A stretch of DNA of 51,800 bases from Pyrodictiaceae archaeon (GTDB taxonomy: Archaea; Thermoproteota; Thermoprotei_A; Sulfolobales; WANQ01): assembly GCA_015521735.1 (NCBI GenBank), contig WANQ01000035.1, forward strand, positions 1 to 51,800, in the 5' to 3' direction. The position numbers and the translations under genes were made by a program. Below, piece by piece: positions 42,429-51,800 of the stretch (position 1 is its first letter; every line of letters begins with the position of its first letter). The notes under the pieces were generated by a model, which was not told where the DNA came from, did not search any database, and saw only the letters and a list, made by a program, of their open reading frames with translations.

Positions 42429-43640
42429 TTACTTTTCTTCTCTTCTAAACCATACCGCTAAGAGTCCTAGAGCTATTGTGTATAGTAGTGCTGTTAACCT
42501 TAATGGTAGCTCAAGGTCGACTTCAAGTAAGTATCCTCCTAGACTTCTCCCTGGTATTATTGCTATTCTTCTAGCAATACCTATAAGTGATGAAACCTTA
42601 CCTCTATGCTCAGCTGGTACTATGTACATGAGGAAGGCTGTGTACAGCGGTGATGCAACATTCATTAAAACAGTCCTCGTAATATATAGTGCTATAGCTA
42701 CATAATAGTTTACTAGAAAAGTTATTGCTACAAGAAGAGGTATACTTGTTGACGCTAAAACAACATAAGTCTTCAACGATCCTCCTATCCTCTCCCGAAG
42801 CCTTGGTAAAAGAAGCATTAACGCCGCCATAACTAATTGCTCAGTACCAAACAGTGTACCTAGTCCACCACTACCAACATTAAATTTAAGCATGAAGTAA
42901 TAGCTAATATTATGTATTGATAACGATGCTCCAAACCCTATTAATACTTCAGGTACAGCAAGTTTAACTATGGTTCTAGTTAATCCTCGAGGCAAACTAA
43001 AGAATTCCTTAAAGCCACCAACACTTTGACCATTACTACCAACTTTACCTATACTAGCTTTAATCCTATACACCAGTACTAGGCATGGAACATAGAGTAC
43101 TGTAGATAATAGTATAGAAAACCTATACGCTTCTACCTCACCTACAAGGCCATAGTCTATTATAATTCTTGGTACCCAACCAGTATATGATCCCACAGCT
43201 CCTCCAAAAGCACTTAAACTCATTAAGTAAGGATATGCGTAATGATATAGTTCCCTACTTACAATATGGCTTACAAGTACATCTAAGGGAATCCAGGTCA
43301 TAGCGCCAGCTAGTCCAAGTAAGACTACTGATACGTATATGAGTAAATAGTTACCTGTAGCGAATAGTAGATTAGATGCAATAGTCATAGCTAGGGATAA
43401 GTAGATTATCTTCTTAGAACCATAGCGGTCTACGAGCCATCCACTAATACCTGTAGATAATAGTCCTGCAAAAGCCATAACACTACCTAGAACACCATAC
43501 TCAAGAGGAGAAAAACCTATAGCTCTAAGGAAGGGTGCTCCAATAACCCATCTTATAGATGATGTAAACGAGTACGTAAAATAGAATAACATGAGAGGTA
43601 GTGGAGCTGCTTTTAGGAATCCTCTACGATGCTTACTCAT
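42429..43640 (-). CDS. Major facilitator superfamily transporter
   Basis: A 403-residue MFS permease with about 12 hydrophobic segments. The loop 2-3 motif is GWLVDRYGSKKIIYLSL, close to the MFS consensus G-x3-DRxGRR. Helix 4-5 has GLAGAMTWIPLDVLVSHIV, and the second half has YIVPAEHRGKVSSLIGIARRIAIIPG. The substrate is unknown; the class includes drug and metabolite exporters. It lies 49 bases after the nurA-like stop on the same strand, so it could be read through from herA-nurA, though no functional link is known. Confidence 0.88.
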   Translation of the reverse strand: MSKHRRGFLKAAPLPLMLFYFTYSFTSSIRWVIGAPFLRAIGFSPLEYGVLGSVMAFAGLLSTGISGWLVDRYGSKKIIYLSLAMTIASNLLFATGNYLLIYVSVVLLGLAGAMTWIPLDVLVSHIVSRELYHYAYPYLMSLSAFGGAVGSYTGWVPRIIIDYGLVGEVEAYRFSILLSTVLYVPCLVLVYRIKASIGKVGSNGQSVGGFKEFFSLPRGLTRTIVKLAVPEVLIGFGASLSIHNISYYFMLKFNVGSGGLGTLFGTEQLVMAALMLLLPRLRERIGGSLKTYVVLASTSIPLLVAITFLVNYYVAIALYITRTVLMNVASPLYTAFLMYIVPAEHRGKVSSLIGIARRIAIIPGRSLGGYLLEVDLELPLRLTALLYTIALGLLAVWFRREEK

Positions 43641-43689
43641 ATTTCATCCAAGTATTGTTAACTAAGCCTTAACAGTAGGTAAAATACGT

Positions 43690-44877
43690 TTACTCTTCCT
43701 CCTCTACAAGAACAGTTTTAAGTACATCAACTACTCTATCTCCACTAGGCTTAACAGTTTTAGCAAGAATCTCCTCATATATTAGCTCAGCAGCACCACG
43801 CCTAATCCTACACTTCTCGTGAGCTAATAGTACTGGTAAGGGGTATTTCTGGCCAGGTAGTGTTAGTATATGCGATAGCATTACAGCTTTAACTGTTAGC
43901 TCATAAGCTTTTCTCAATGGGATAATTCTTGGTAAAGCTACTTCTACCCGGAAAGGCCTAGAGTAAGGCGAGTGCATTGAGTATGAGTAGTATATGCTTA
44001 GCCCTAACTCCTTATACCTAGAATACAATGTGTTATCGCTAGGGTATTCTCTAGGTACCGTATAGTATATGTAGCCCTTACTTGGAGGATTTCTTATCAT
44101 CTCTAAGGCTAGTATTGTTCTAACAAGTTCTTCATCACCACTAAAAACCTTGTAAACTCCTCTAACTTCTTCCCCAACAATTCTTAGTAATAGCTTATCT
44201 GTTCCAGGCTTCTTAACAAAACCTATGGGTAACACGTTCTTACGGTATGCTTCAATTAAAGCACTAGTCCTCAAACCATAGTATACGTCTACGCTTACTA
44301 CATCACCTATTATCTGCTTGAAAACAGTAATTGATTCACTACGTATACTTCTAGGAGGATCTATTATAGGACCATCTATAAACAATGGAGTTAAAACCCC
44401 ATCACCTTTACCAGCTATGCTAACTGCCTCAACAATAGCTCTAGTTTCAAGTAACATCATAGCATCTTCTGCTACATCGCTTACAACTTCACCTGAAGGA
44501 TCATTAAATGATACTATTGTTACATCAGGATACTTTACCACGGGATTTCTAGTACCAATACCATGGGGTAAGTGTACGACTACGGCTGATAACATTATAT
44601 AGTAATTACCACTACGCCCACCAACTACTTGATTAGATCCATCAACACCTATAACACCAGCATAAGGGTCTCCTCTAATCTTAGAATAACCTATAATACC
44701 ACCCATCTTAGTAAGTACTTCTTCACCAAGAGCTTTCTGCTTAACTATTAGCTCCTCTAGCTCCCTAGACCTCCTACTAGCATGTTCTATTAGCTTCCTG
44801 AGAACCTCTGGCTCAGTCTTATTGAAGTCTATTAGCTTTCTAAACCTCTCACTACTATACTCATAGGGTAAACTCAT
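43690..44877 (-). CDS. nurA: NurA nuclease
   Basis: A 395-residue NurA-domain protein: the 5'-3' exonuclease/endonuclease that works with HerA in DNA end resection. The catalytic first strand is YAGVIGVDGSNQVVGGRSG (Asp79). Later acidic and family segments are PLFIDGPIIDPPRS, PIGFVKKPGTDKLL and VPREYPSDNTLYSRYKELGLSIYYSY. The C-terminus PLPVLLAHEKCRIRRGAAELIYEEIL carries the conserved His. It is somewhat longer than typical NurA (about 330-350). It begins two bases after the herA stop with AGGAG at the right spacing, so the pair is one operon. Confidence 0.9.
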   Translation of the reverse strand: MSLPYEYSSERFRKLIDFNKTEPEVLRKLIEHASRRSRELEELIVKQKALGEEVLTKMGGIIGYSKIRGDPYAGVIGVDGSNQVVGGRSGNYYIMLSAVVVHLPHGIGTRNPVVKYPDVTIVSFNDPSGEVVSDVAEDAMMLLETRAIVEAVSIAGKGDGVLTPLFIDGPIIDPPRSIRSESITVFKQIIGDVVSVDVYYGLRTSALIEAYRKNVLPIGFVKKPGTDKLLLRIVGEEVRGVYKVFSGDEELVRTILALEMIRNPPSKGYIYYTVPREYPSDNTLYSRYKELGLSIYYSYSMHSPYSRPFRVEVALPRIIPLRKAYELTVKAVMLSHILTLPGQKYPLPVLLAHEKCRIRRGAAELIYEEILAKTVKPSGDRVVDVLKTVLVEEEE

Positions 44878-44879
44878 AG

Positions 44880-46583
44880 CTATCTCCTACCATAAAGTCT
44901 TCTCAATGTATCAACTAGGCGTGTACGACCCATTACATGTGATACTCTTCTCCTACCAACTTCCACTAACACCGGGAATCCTAGTACATTCATTTGACCA
45001 TATAGTACTGCTATACCACGTGGTAAAGAGGTAAGCTTCCTCTCCATACCCTTAGGTAGTCCTCCAGATGCTTTTACAACATATGATACATCCTCGGGTG
45101 ATATACGGTGTATTATCCATGTATTAACCATAGACAATACTACAGGATCTACGAAAGCTGGTCTCTGGCTTACAAGTCCAAGACATATACCGAATTTCCT
45201 ACCCTGAGTTGCAATTAACGCTAGGTAGTCTCTAGCTAAACTCCAAGCTATAGGATAGTTTCTTGGATTAGGGGCATAGTTTTGAACCTCCTCTATAATG
45301 AATAATAGGTATCGTTCATCTCCACGAGACTTGTATTCAGTAAACCTCTTATATAGTATCCTAGCAAGATAACCTATCACCAACTGTTTCACTGGTAATG
45401 GTATACCTGGTGCACCCTCAGTAGAGAAGTCAACTATAACTAAGCTAGGCTTAAGCGTGATTTCGTCTATGAATTCTAGATTTAATGTGGGTTTAAGTGA
45501 AACAATACCATACTCACGTACTATATCGTCATGGAATTTATCGAGTGCAGCTCTAATAGCTTTAGCTGTTTGATGATGTATTGGCGCTCCCTTACCAGTA
45601 GACATATCCTCTAATAACTTGTATACCTCGTCTATCCTAGAAGTAAGTAGTTCCGTATAACTATACCCTGTAGCTTCAACAGCTTCCCTAAGAACCTTCT
45701 CAAGACCTGCAACCTGTAACTCGTTTAACTCGTATCCTCCAGTCTTGTAGGTTATTATAAACTCGGCTATCTCTCTAGCAGTAAATATGTCTAAGTTAAT
45801 GGTTATATCCCTAACATATGGCTGATACCTAGCCCTAGACTTAGGGAATACTAAGCGTACTACATTATAGTATTCTCCTAGCTCATTGTATTCTAAGTAG
45901 TGTTTATGGTAGTCTAGGTAGTCTCCATTAGCATCAACAACTATTACTGGTAATGCAGCATACCTTCCATTACCCACTGGTATTCTTGATAGTAGTTCTA
46001 TTAGGTATCCTACACCATAACTTTTACCACTACCTGTTTCCCCGAAAACACCTAGATGCATTGTTAGGTTCTCAACATTTAATGGTACTGGTGCATCCCC
46101 ATAGCCTAGTATTGTACCATACCATATGATTCCTGGATCACCTATCTTAACTCCGAAAACCTCTTTAGCATAGCGTTTAACGTCGAGTAAATACACTTTA
46201 TCTCCTGGTTCAGGAGGGTAGCGTACATCTCCTAGTCCACTACCAGTAAGACGCCCAAGAAGAGTAGCATCAACTAGTACATAGCGTTTAGCAACCTCTC
46301 TAACCAATGGTACTTCTAGTCCACGTCTACGAACTTCACTCCAAGCATCACCTTCACGGAAGAACTCGTTAACTGGCTGGATATTCTCTATCCTAGCAAG
46401 TATTTTCTCACGACCACCTCTAGCTTCAACTAATACAAGCATACCCTCAACAACTTTCTCTTCACCATAATCTGTTAACTGGAATCTAGCACTACTAGTA
46501 GAGGAACCGCTAAGTACTATGCCAATAGGCTTTAACTCTACACCTTCAACGCTATTGCTAGTTAAACTACTATTCCCACCCAA
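44880..46583 (-). CDS. herA: HerA helicase/translocase
   Basis: A 567-residue HerA hexameric DNA translocase. An N-terminal HAS-barrel-like domain (about 18-150) is followed by Walker A GETGSGKS (181-188), Walker B YLLFIIEEVQNYAPNPRN, QGRKFGICLGLVSQRPAFVDP with the sensor/Gln region, and the terminal IVHRISPEDVSYVVKASGG... LPRGIAVLYG part. It is translated from TTG 46583. In most thermophilic archaea herA-nurA lies with mre11 and rad50; here neither is present, and the divergent neighbour is a 1582-residue ATPase. The 214-base divergent interval (46584-46797) should hold both promoters. Confidence 0.92.
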   Translation of the reverse strand: MGGNSSLTSNSVEGVELKPIGIVLSGSSTSSARFQLTDYGEEKVVEGMLVLVEARGGREKILARIENIQPVNEFFREGDAWSEVRRRGLEVPLVREVAKRYVLVDATLLGRLTGSGLGDVRYPPEPGDKVYLLDVKRYAKEVFGVKIGDPGIIWYGTILGYGDAPVPLNVENLTMHLGVFGETGSGKSYGVGYLIELLSRIPVGNGRYAALPVIVVDANGDYLDYHKHYLEYNELGEYYNVVRLVFPKSRARYQPYVRDITINLDIFTAREIAEFIITYKTGGYELNELQVAGLEKVLREAVEATGYSYTELLTSRIDEVYKLLEDMSTGKGAPIHHQTAKAIRAALDKFHDDIVREYGIVSLKPTLNLEFIDEITLKPSLVIVDFSTEGAPGIPLPVKQLVIGYLARILYKRFTEYKSRGDERYLLFIIEEVQNYAPNPRNYPIAWSLARDYLALIATQGRKFGICLGLVSQRPAFVDPVVLSMVNTWIIHRISPEDVSYVVKASGGLPKGMERKLTSLPRGIAVLYGQMNVLGFPVLVEVGRRRVSHVMGRTRLVDTLRRLYGRR

Positions 46584-46797
46584 GACTATCTAAACCTATA
46601 CTATATGATTGGCTCCCTGATATCCTAATAAGCTAAACAACTCTTCATGCAATATAATGCAGTCTTCTAGCAAACGCACTGTACTCCGAGTTAGCACACC
46701 GTCTTCTACTCAATTCTTAGGCTATTTAGGCCAAGAATCACTAGGCTTTAGTATTACTTCAAGAGTATAGCAAGATTACTAGGAGGGAGTATAGGTA

Positions 46798-49700
46798 GTG
46801 GTGTACGAGTGTACTTCTAATCCATGTAGAAGTCTTAGTGAAGTTGGATTAGAAGCTATAGAAACATTCGAGTTAACCAAGGACTATCCCACAAGACGCG
46901 TAGTAATTGAGGGGGTAGAAACTTTTCTTGAGAGAGCTTATAGGTCAATTAATCCTAGTATTCTATGGTTGGTTGGTGAGTGGGGTGAGGGTAAAACAGC
47001 TATTTATCAGGGCTTGTTAAGGAGTAGAAGAGACCTCTATAGTGTATACATTGTTGCTAGCAGGTTATTCGATTACATGGAGAAAATCCTTGAAGAACAA
47101 CGTATATGGGCTCCTAATGCTTTCCTATTATCACTACTCTATACTATGAAGGATAGCTTTGACGAATACTCTGAACTATTTAAGGAACTAGATGAACTAG
47201 ACTTAACTCATAGTCTTCCTGCACTACTAGTTAAACTATACACCTACGTTAAGGAGAAGACTGGTAAAGACCCTATAATAGTCTTCTTTATAGATGAGTT
47301 CGAAGACATTGTTTCAAGACTTACTACTAGTCGTGGTATAAGATTACTGTCAGCTGTACTTGAGGCATTAGTGGAGCTCGTTAACGGTAACGTTGAAGCT
47401 TTAAGTAAAGCTGGACTACAGGGTAAGATACACTTTGTAATAGCAACTACTAGTAGTGCTGAAAGAGTACTTGAAACTAGACTAGAAGTATCTGATATTT
47501 GGGGTAGACTTAAGCGTAGATTTAATAGAGTAGAGTTCACGCGCATGCTCTCCATAGAGGTTGTAGATCATCTTAGAAAACTAGTAGACTACGTATACTG
47601 TGGCAAGAACCTAGGATACTCCCATATAGCTAATCCTCCAACTCTACTAAACTTTACACAAATATCCTCTATAGGATTACCTGCAGCTACTGAGAGAATA
47701 CTCAATCAGCTATCATCTATACTATCATCTAGGGGTAAAATTAGATGTAATGGTGGTTCTGAGAAACTTACACTAGAAAACGCTTTTGAAGTACTGGGTA
47801 CACTGAAAACTGTTGTTGAAGGCGAAGAAGAACAAGTGCTTATAGAGGATAACTTTCTATTAGAGAGACGTAACTGTATAGATATACTAAGAAACTATGT
47901 AGGTGATAAAGAGTACATAGAGCCTCTATGCTCGTTAATCTTGCTATCTAGGGGAGGTATTAGAGTAGAGTACTTGAAGAAACTTGGAGTAGATAATACT
48001 GCTCTTACAGTACTTGAGCATTTAGGGATAATAACTACCGGCACTGGCTTAAAATTAAAGACAAGTATAGTTGAGTTCTTAAACAATGTTAGAACTATTC
48101 TAGCAGGATTAAAGGAAAAGTACCTTGAAGGCATAGTGGGAATCAGCAAGCCTACTAGCATGTTAGAGGGGTTAGAGTTATACCGATTATTACTTGATAA
48201 CCTAGTATACATAGGTGATGATGGAAGTATAGTATTGTTTAAGCCTAAGAATACTAGTGTTTTAAGGAAAATCTATGTAGAGTTTAATGGCCTTGACGAA
48301 GTAGTTGCTTCTAAGCTAGCTGAACTAGTATTCGAGGTTTACAATAACCTTCTACTAGAAGGTGTTGTAGAAGACTACGGCGATATCATCATAGTTGACC
48401 ATGGTATACAGAACCGCATATTCTTCTCCCAAGAAATAGCTACACTTGACTTCATATCAAGTAGAGAGGAAAGAATACGTTTATGGAGGAAGGCTAAGAG
48501 CATTAAAAGTGTTGAACCATTCCTTAAGGGTATACTCATACCAGTAATAGATGTCTTAACGGGATACTTTAGTGGTAGTAGTAGACGCGACATGTTCAGT
48601 ATTAGAATTGAGAGTATTGGTGGAGAATACCCTGTAGCATCAATAACCGTTACTTCCAGTGTAAGGGAAGGTAAACCATATATTATTCGTGAGTTTAAGG
48701 CGCAGTATACTCCTAGGCTTAGAGTAGACCTACTAGTTGTAACTGGTAATGTTAAGCCAGTAGTACTAGACGAGTACTATAAGCTGGTTAGAGAGAAAGA
48801 AGTTTACCGTAGACCGCACGTGGTTATAGTATTCTCTACGGGAGTACTATACCAGAAAGTTGAGGATCTTCGAAGAAAGCTTGAAAGACTAGGCATACCT
48901 CTAATAGTCTACTCTGTAAAGACTATAGATTACTTGAGGCTAAGTGCACTAGGAATATTTAGTGAAGAGAGATGGGGTAGAGATATAGTAGGATACCTTA
49001 ACTCAATGTTAAATGCTCTTAGAGGTAAGGGTGAGCCTATAGGCTTAAACATTTATGCTTATCAATCATATGTTATCACGAGATTTGAGAGAGAATATGG
49101 CTTAGACGATATGGTTTCTAAGATAGATGGTGTCTTAAAGGAGTTTGGAATACTAGTGCCATTGCCTAGGAGGACTGTTAAGATAGGGTTAGAGGAGCTT
49201 GGTGTAAGTGATCTATATGAGAGTGCTAGGAGTCTTAGATGGCTTGTACATTACCCTACACCAATAGTTAATAAGAGTATTAAAGAGTTATTCGAGTATG
49301 TTACAAGTAATGTTAGACAGCACATGGTTTTTGGAGGAAAGTATCGTGAGGTCATAGGCTTAGACCTTGAAACACCTGATGACCTTGTAAATAAGCTAGC
49401 TCCTCTTAGAGACTATGGGATAATCGAGTTAAAGCCTTCTAGCAATGGAGACTATGAAGTCACGTTGAGAGTTGGGGATAGTAGGCTTGTAAATAGGTTG
49501 GTTAGTGTATTAGCTAATGGTGAAGCTAGGCTAGATGAAGTATTAGAAGCTTTTGTAGCTAAGGGTGATAGTCCTGACGTAGCTATAGGAGTATTTCTTG
49601 AAGCTCTTAGATCACTTAACCTGATATCAGTAAATGCTGATGGCATAGTCTACTTGAATGCTAGATATGATGTACTGGAACGTAAGCTTAGAACTCTAAG

Positions 49701-51546
49701 AGAGTATTTAAGAGAATACATTGAATACTATGGAGAAATACAGGATAAGCTAGGATACATAGTTTCTGGGAAAGTTAGACATAATCCTCCATGGAATCCA
49801 GGGTACCGTTATACCTATACACCTAAGTTAGTTGAAAACATATCAAGTATACTAGACTCAACTAGTAAGATTCTTAGACCAAATCTAAGCATGGAAGTAT
49901 ACTTAGAGATTGCTCGTAGATTAGCGTCTATTGAGAGGATATTGTTAGACATAATATACCATAGAGTTCGTGGTGAGGAGAACATAAGGTATCATAGCGT
50001 AATAATTGACTATGCCTTTAAGGAGTATAAGAGTGCTAGGAAGGTACTTGAAGAAATTGAGTCTAAACTTAAAACACTAACTAGTCAGCTTGAAAGACTA
50101 CTTGTAGACCATGTCTTTAATAGAAGCGTTAGGATAGAGAATAAGTACATTGATAGAGTTATGGATGCCTTAAAAGAACTAGATAAAGTTTTCAATAGCG
50201 TTATAGGATTAGAGGAATTTGCTAATAGTGTTAAGAGTTTATGGGCTAAAATGCCTGGTAGGGAGTTTCCATTCTATTTTAGAAACCAGGTCTACTATAG
50301 TAACTACAAGGTCTACTTAATGGTTAGTAAGCTAGAGGAATACAAGGATATAGTAGTCGTTGACTTGTCTAAGAGGTTAAGAGACAGGTATACTATGTCT
50401 CCTAGAGTTGAGGAAGTTGTTAAGGGTATCGAGGAACTTGTAAATGATTTAAGTAAGTCTATGGAGCAGTTAATATCGATTAATGAACACTACAAGAAGC
50501 TTAGGGAGAGACTACTTAGCTTAGAAGTACTTACTAAATGGTATGGTGATATTCTAGAAAAAGTTCTTCCGCAAAGTATAGTATTATTCTCAAAGCATAC
50601 TCCAAGTAAGGATGTACTTGTTATAGATGATAGTAGAGGTCTAAGAGATATTGTAGGTGAAGTAGAGGAGTGGAAGAAGGCTATAGGCCTTGTACACGAG
50701 AACCCATCACATACTATTGATAGGATGATTAGACTTGTAGATGAAGTAGAGAGAATGTACGAGTATTCTAAGGGTTATACGCTAAAGACCTTGAATGCTG
50801 TTAAAGCTATTGTAAGCTTAATGCATGCTCACGACGTTGTGAAGGCTAATCCTAGGCTAAAGAGCATTATTGATAGACTAATGAATACTGTGGAAGAACT
50901 AGGGGAATTGTCAAGGCTTCTAGTGTCTAGGAGAGAATTTAGCTATGGAGAATTATCTCTACCTACTCTTAAGCTTCTACTAGAAGATGTTAGAGATGAG
51001 CTTAGGAGGGTTAAGAAGAGGATAGATGAGTTATATGATGTTACAGTAGAGTTGCTAGGTGAACTTAGGAGTCAAGTAGTGGAAGGTCTTAGGCAGGTTA
51101 CGATTAGTATTGGTAGACTAATGCCTACTCTTAAGAGTATAGCTAGTAGAATTGATGGTGAGGTAAGGGAATTGTACGAGGATGTTAAGAGCTTAGTAGA
51201 TGAATGTAATAGGGTTATGGTATTGTTTAGGAATAGTAGTGTAGAAGACTTCAACGAATACATTGAATCTCTAGAGAAGACTCTTAAAGTATATGTTACT
51301 GCTAGTAGACTAGATCTTGAAGATATTAGGCGTAGAATGATTAGTGCTTTAAAGAATGCTGGATTAGATGAAGATGAGAGCTTCTTAGTAGATTTACTAC
51401 TTAAATCTATTGCTGAAGGAGTTGATAGGATTACTCTTCGAGGGTTAATTGAGAAGGCTAAGAAAGTTATTGGAGTTGAGAGGAGTTTAAGTGCTTTCTA
51501 TAGACTTGTTGAGAAGGGTTTAATTGATGCAGAAGTTGTTGTCTAG
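46798..51546 (+). CDS. Giant AAA-type ATPase with long helical C-terminal half, divergent from herA-nurA
   Basis: A 1582-residue cytosolic protein, family not recognised. The N-terminal ATPase has Walker A GEWGEGKT (60-67), Walker B IIVFFIDEFED (160-170), a sensor-like IHFVIATTSS (211-220), and GRLKRRFNRVEF as possible arginine finger, a layout like ORC/Cdc6 or BREX-type P-loop proteins. The middle (about 600-750) has alpha/beta stretches, e.g. RVDLLVVTGNVKPVVLDEY and PHVVIVFSTGVLY. The second half (about 980-1500) is almost wholly helical with coiled-coil segments, and a helix-turn-helix-like end follows (ITLRGLIEKAKKVIGVERSLSAFYRLVEKGLID). No ABC signature or SMC hinge was seen. It starts with GTG 46798 after GGAGGGAG; GTG 46801 is possible. 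Its position suggests work on DNA with HerA-NurA (inference). Confidence 0.7.
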   Translation: MVYECTSNPCRSLSEVGLEAIETFELTKDYPTRRVVIEGVETFLERAYRSINPSILWLVGEWGEGKTAIYQGLLRSRRDLYSVYIVASRLFDYMEKILEEQRIWAPNAFLLSLLYTMKDSFDEYSELFKELDELDLTHSLPALLVKLYTYVKEKTGKDPIIVFFIDEFEDIVSRLTTSRGIRLLSAVLEALVELVNGNVEALSKAGLQGKIHFVIATTSSAERVLETRLEVSDIWGRLKRRFNRVEFTRMLSIEVVDHLRKLVDYVYCGKNLGYSHIANPPTLLNFTQISSIGLPAATERILNQLSSILSSRGKIRCNGGSEKLTLENAFEVLGTLKTVVEGEEEQVLIEDNFLLERRNCIDILRNYVGDKEYIEPLCSLILLSRGGIRVEYLKKLGVDNTALTVLEHLGIITTGTGLKLKTSIVEFLNNVRTILAGLKEKYLEGIVGISKPTSMLEGLELYRLLLDNLVYIGDDGSIVLFKPKNTSVLRKIYVEFNGLDEVVASKLAELVFEVYNNLLLEGVVEDYGDIIIVDHGIQNRIFFSQEIATLDFISSREERIRLWRKAKSIKSVEPFLKGILIPVIDVLTGYFSGSSRRDMFSIRIESIGGEYPVASITVTSSVREGKPYIIREFKAQYTPRLRVDLLVVTGNVKPVVLDEYYKLVREKEVYRRPHVVIVFSTGVLYQKVEDLRRKLERLGIPLIVYSVKTIDYLRLSALGIFSEERWGRDIVGYLNSMLNALRGKGEPIGLNIYAYQSYVITRFEREYGLDDMVSKIDGVLKEFGILVPLPRRTVKIGLEELGVSDLYESARSLRWLVHYPTPIVNKSIKELFEYVTSNVRQHMVFGGKYREVIGLDLETPDDLVNKLAPLRDYGIIELKPSSNGDYEVTLRVGDSRLVNRLVSVLANGEARLDEVLEAFVAKGDSPDVAIGVFLEALRSLNLISVNADGIVYLNARYDVLERKLRTLREYLREYIEYYGEIQDKLGYIVSGKVRHNPPWNPGYRYTYTPKLVENISSILDSTSKILRPNLSMEVYLEIARRLASIERILLDIIYHRVRGEENIRYHSVIIDYAFKEYKSARKVLEEIESKLKTLTSQLERLLVDHVFNRSVRIENKYIDRVMDALKELDKVFNSVIGLEEFANSVKSLWAKMPGREFPFYFRNQVYYSNYKVYLMVSKLEEYKDIVVVDLSKRLRDRYTMSPRVEEVVKGIEELVNDLSKSMEQLISINEHYKKLRERLLSLEVLTKWYGDILEKVLPQSIVLFSKHTPSKDVLVIDDSRGLRDIVGEVEEWKKAIGLVHENPSHTIDRMIRLVDEVERMYEYSKGYTLKTLNAVKAIVSLMHAHDVVKANPRLKSIIDRLMNTVEELGELSRLLVSRREFSYGELSLPTLKLLLEDVRDELRRVKKRIDELYDVTVELLGELRSQVVEGLRQVTISIGRLMPTLKSIASRIDGEVRELYEDVKSLVDECNRVMVLFRNSSVEDFNEYIESLEKTLKVYVTASRLDLEDIRRRMISALKNAGLDEDESFLVDLLLKSIAEGVDRITLRGLIEKAKKVIGVERSLSAFYRLVEKGLIDAEVVV

Positions 51547-51551
51547 TAACA

Positions 51552-51800
51552 CTACCTTATTGTTATGTTTCCTAGATATGCGTTTGCTTCTATAGTTTTA
51601 TGTGGCCATACCTTTACTTTTTCTAGTACTGTACCATCACCTATTGCTACGTTATTTCCTATATAGCTATTGATTATTCGTACATTGTTTCCTATTCTTA
51701 CATGTCTTCCTATGATACTATTTTCTATTACAACGTTTTCTCCTATAATATTCCTATCCATTACCACAGTGTTCTTTATCTTAGTATTCCTACCTATGAT
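51552..51800 (-). CDS. Left-handed beta-helix C-terminus of a sugar-phosphate nucleotidyltransferase (5' part outside window)
   Basis: The last 82 codons of a gene entering from the right edge. It is made of hexapeptide repeats of the left-handed beta-helix type (IIGENVVIENSIIGRHVRIGNNVRIINSYIGNNVAIGDGTVLE), then VKVWPHKTIEANAYLG, an ending typical of mannose-1-phosphate guanylyltransferase or glucose-1-phosphate thymidylyl/uridylyltransferase-like proteins. The frame stays open to base 51800, so an ATG at 51761 is internal, not the start. It converges on the giant ATPase gene with a 5-base gap. Confidence 0.8.
   Translation of the reverse strand: MIGRNTKIKNTVVMDRNIIGENVVIENSIIGRHVRIGNNVRIINSYIGNNVAIGDGTVLEKVKVWPHKTIEANAYLGNITIR

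Noticed and set aside
46798-51546. Giant ATPase as a Rad50/SMC protein
   Set aside because: No C-terminal Walker B with ABC signature and no zinc hook or hinge motif. The ATPase is complete within the first 250 residues.

Overview
The window reads as a chromosomal segment of a hyperthermophilic crenarchaeon (Thermoproteota, Desulfurococcales-like; the order is inferred and cannot be fixed from sequence alone). The signs are: frequent TTG and GTG starts, archaeal TATA boxes about 26-40 bases before starts, GGTG/GGAGG ribosome-binding sites, ATA/CTA/AGA-rich codon use, moderate to low GC, and typical crenarchaeal families (HerA-NurA, Nre, PaREP1, Arch_ATPase, AbrB/PIN pairs, PadR). No tRNA, rRNA, CRISPR array or intact insertion sequence was found. 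Gene function calls rest on motif recognition, not on a database search.

Layout. 1-3060 (minus strand): an SdpI-like membrane protein cut by the window edge, a PadR regulator, a CPBP/CAAX-type membrane protease, a YbjQ protein with a palindromic promoter, and an Arch_ATPase gene without a normal start codon. 3059-10371: a second PadR gene, and divergent from it a MacB-type export system made of an ABC ATPase, a 1565-residue surface protein built from about a dozen repeats, and an FtsX/MacB permease. The same 16-base palindrome lies in the padR promoter region and in the promoter of the giant gene. 10488-16639: a complete oligopeptide-type ABC importer (oppBCDF on the minus strand, binding protein divergent). 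16766-18643: a HAD hydrolase and a class III CoA-transferase.

18644-21934 is an accessory stretch of small toxin/antitoxin-like genes: two AbrB antitoxin genes facing each other with a cut-off PIN toxin between them, three PaREP1 (HEPN-like) genes, one of them damaged at its N-terminus, and a TumE-like toxin with a likely antitoxin. 22038-24101 is an Fe-S assembly operon (cysteine desulfurase, IscU, a TusA-like small protein), followed by a radical SAM SPL-like protein. 25338-27176 holds a retropepsin-like protein, an overlapping small gene and the DNA-repair protein Nre. 27177-30882 is a looser region with gene remnants, short duplications, a second Arch_ATPase and an AbiE-like nucleotidyltransferase/winged-helix pair.

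30883-38136: a class III aminotransferase, a Fur-like regulator lacking the usual cysteines, and divergent from it a four-gene BMP-type nucleoside ABC importer. 38151-42323: an ATPase with a nuclease-like C-terminus and an operator-like promoter, a second small gene/retropepsin pair, and a secreted beta-propeller protein. 42429-51546: an MFS transporter, then the end-resection pair herA-nurA, and divergent from herA a 1582-residue AAA-type ATPase with a long helical C-terminal half. This last group is the best candidate for an undescribed system. A left-handed beta-helix sugar nucleotidyltransferase runs off the right edge.
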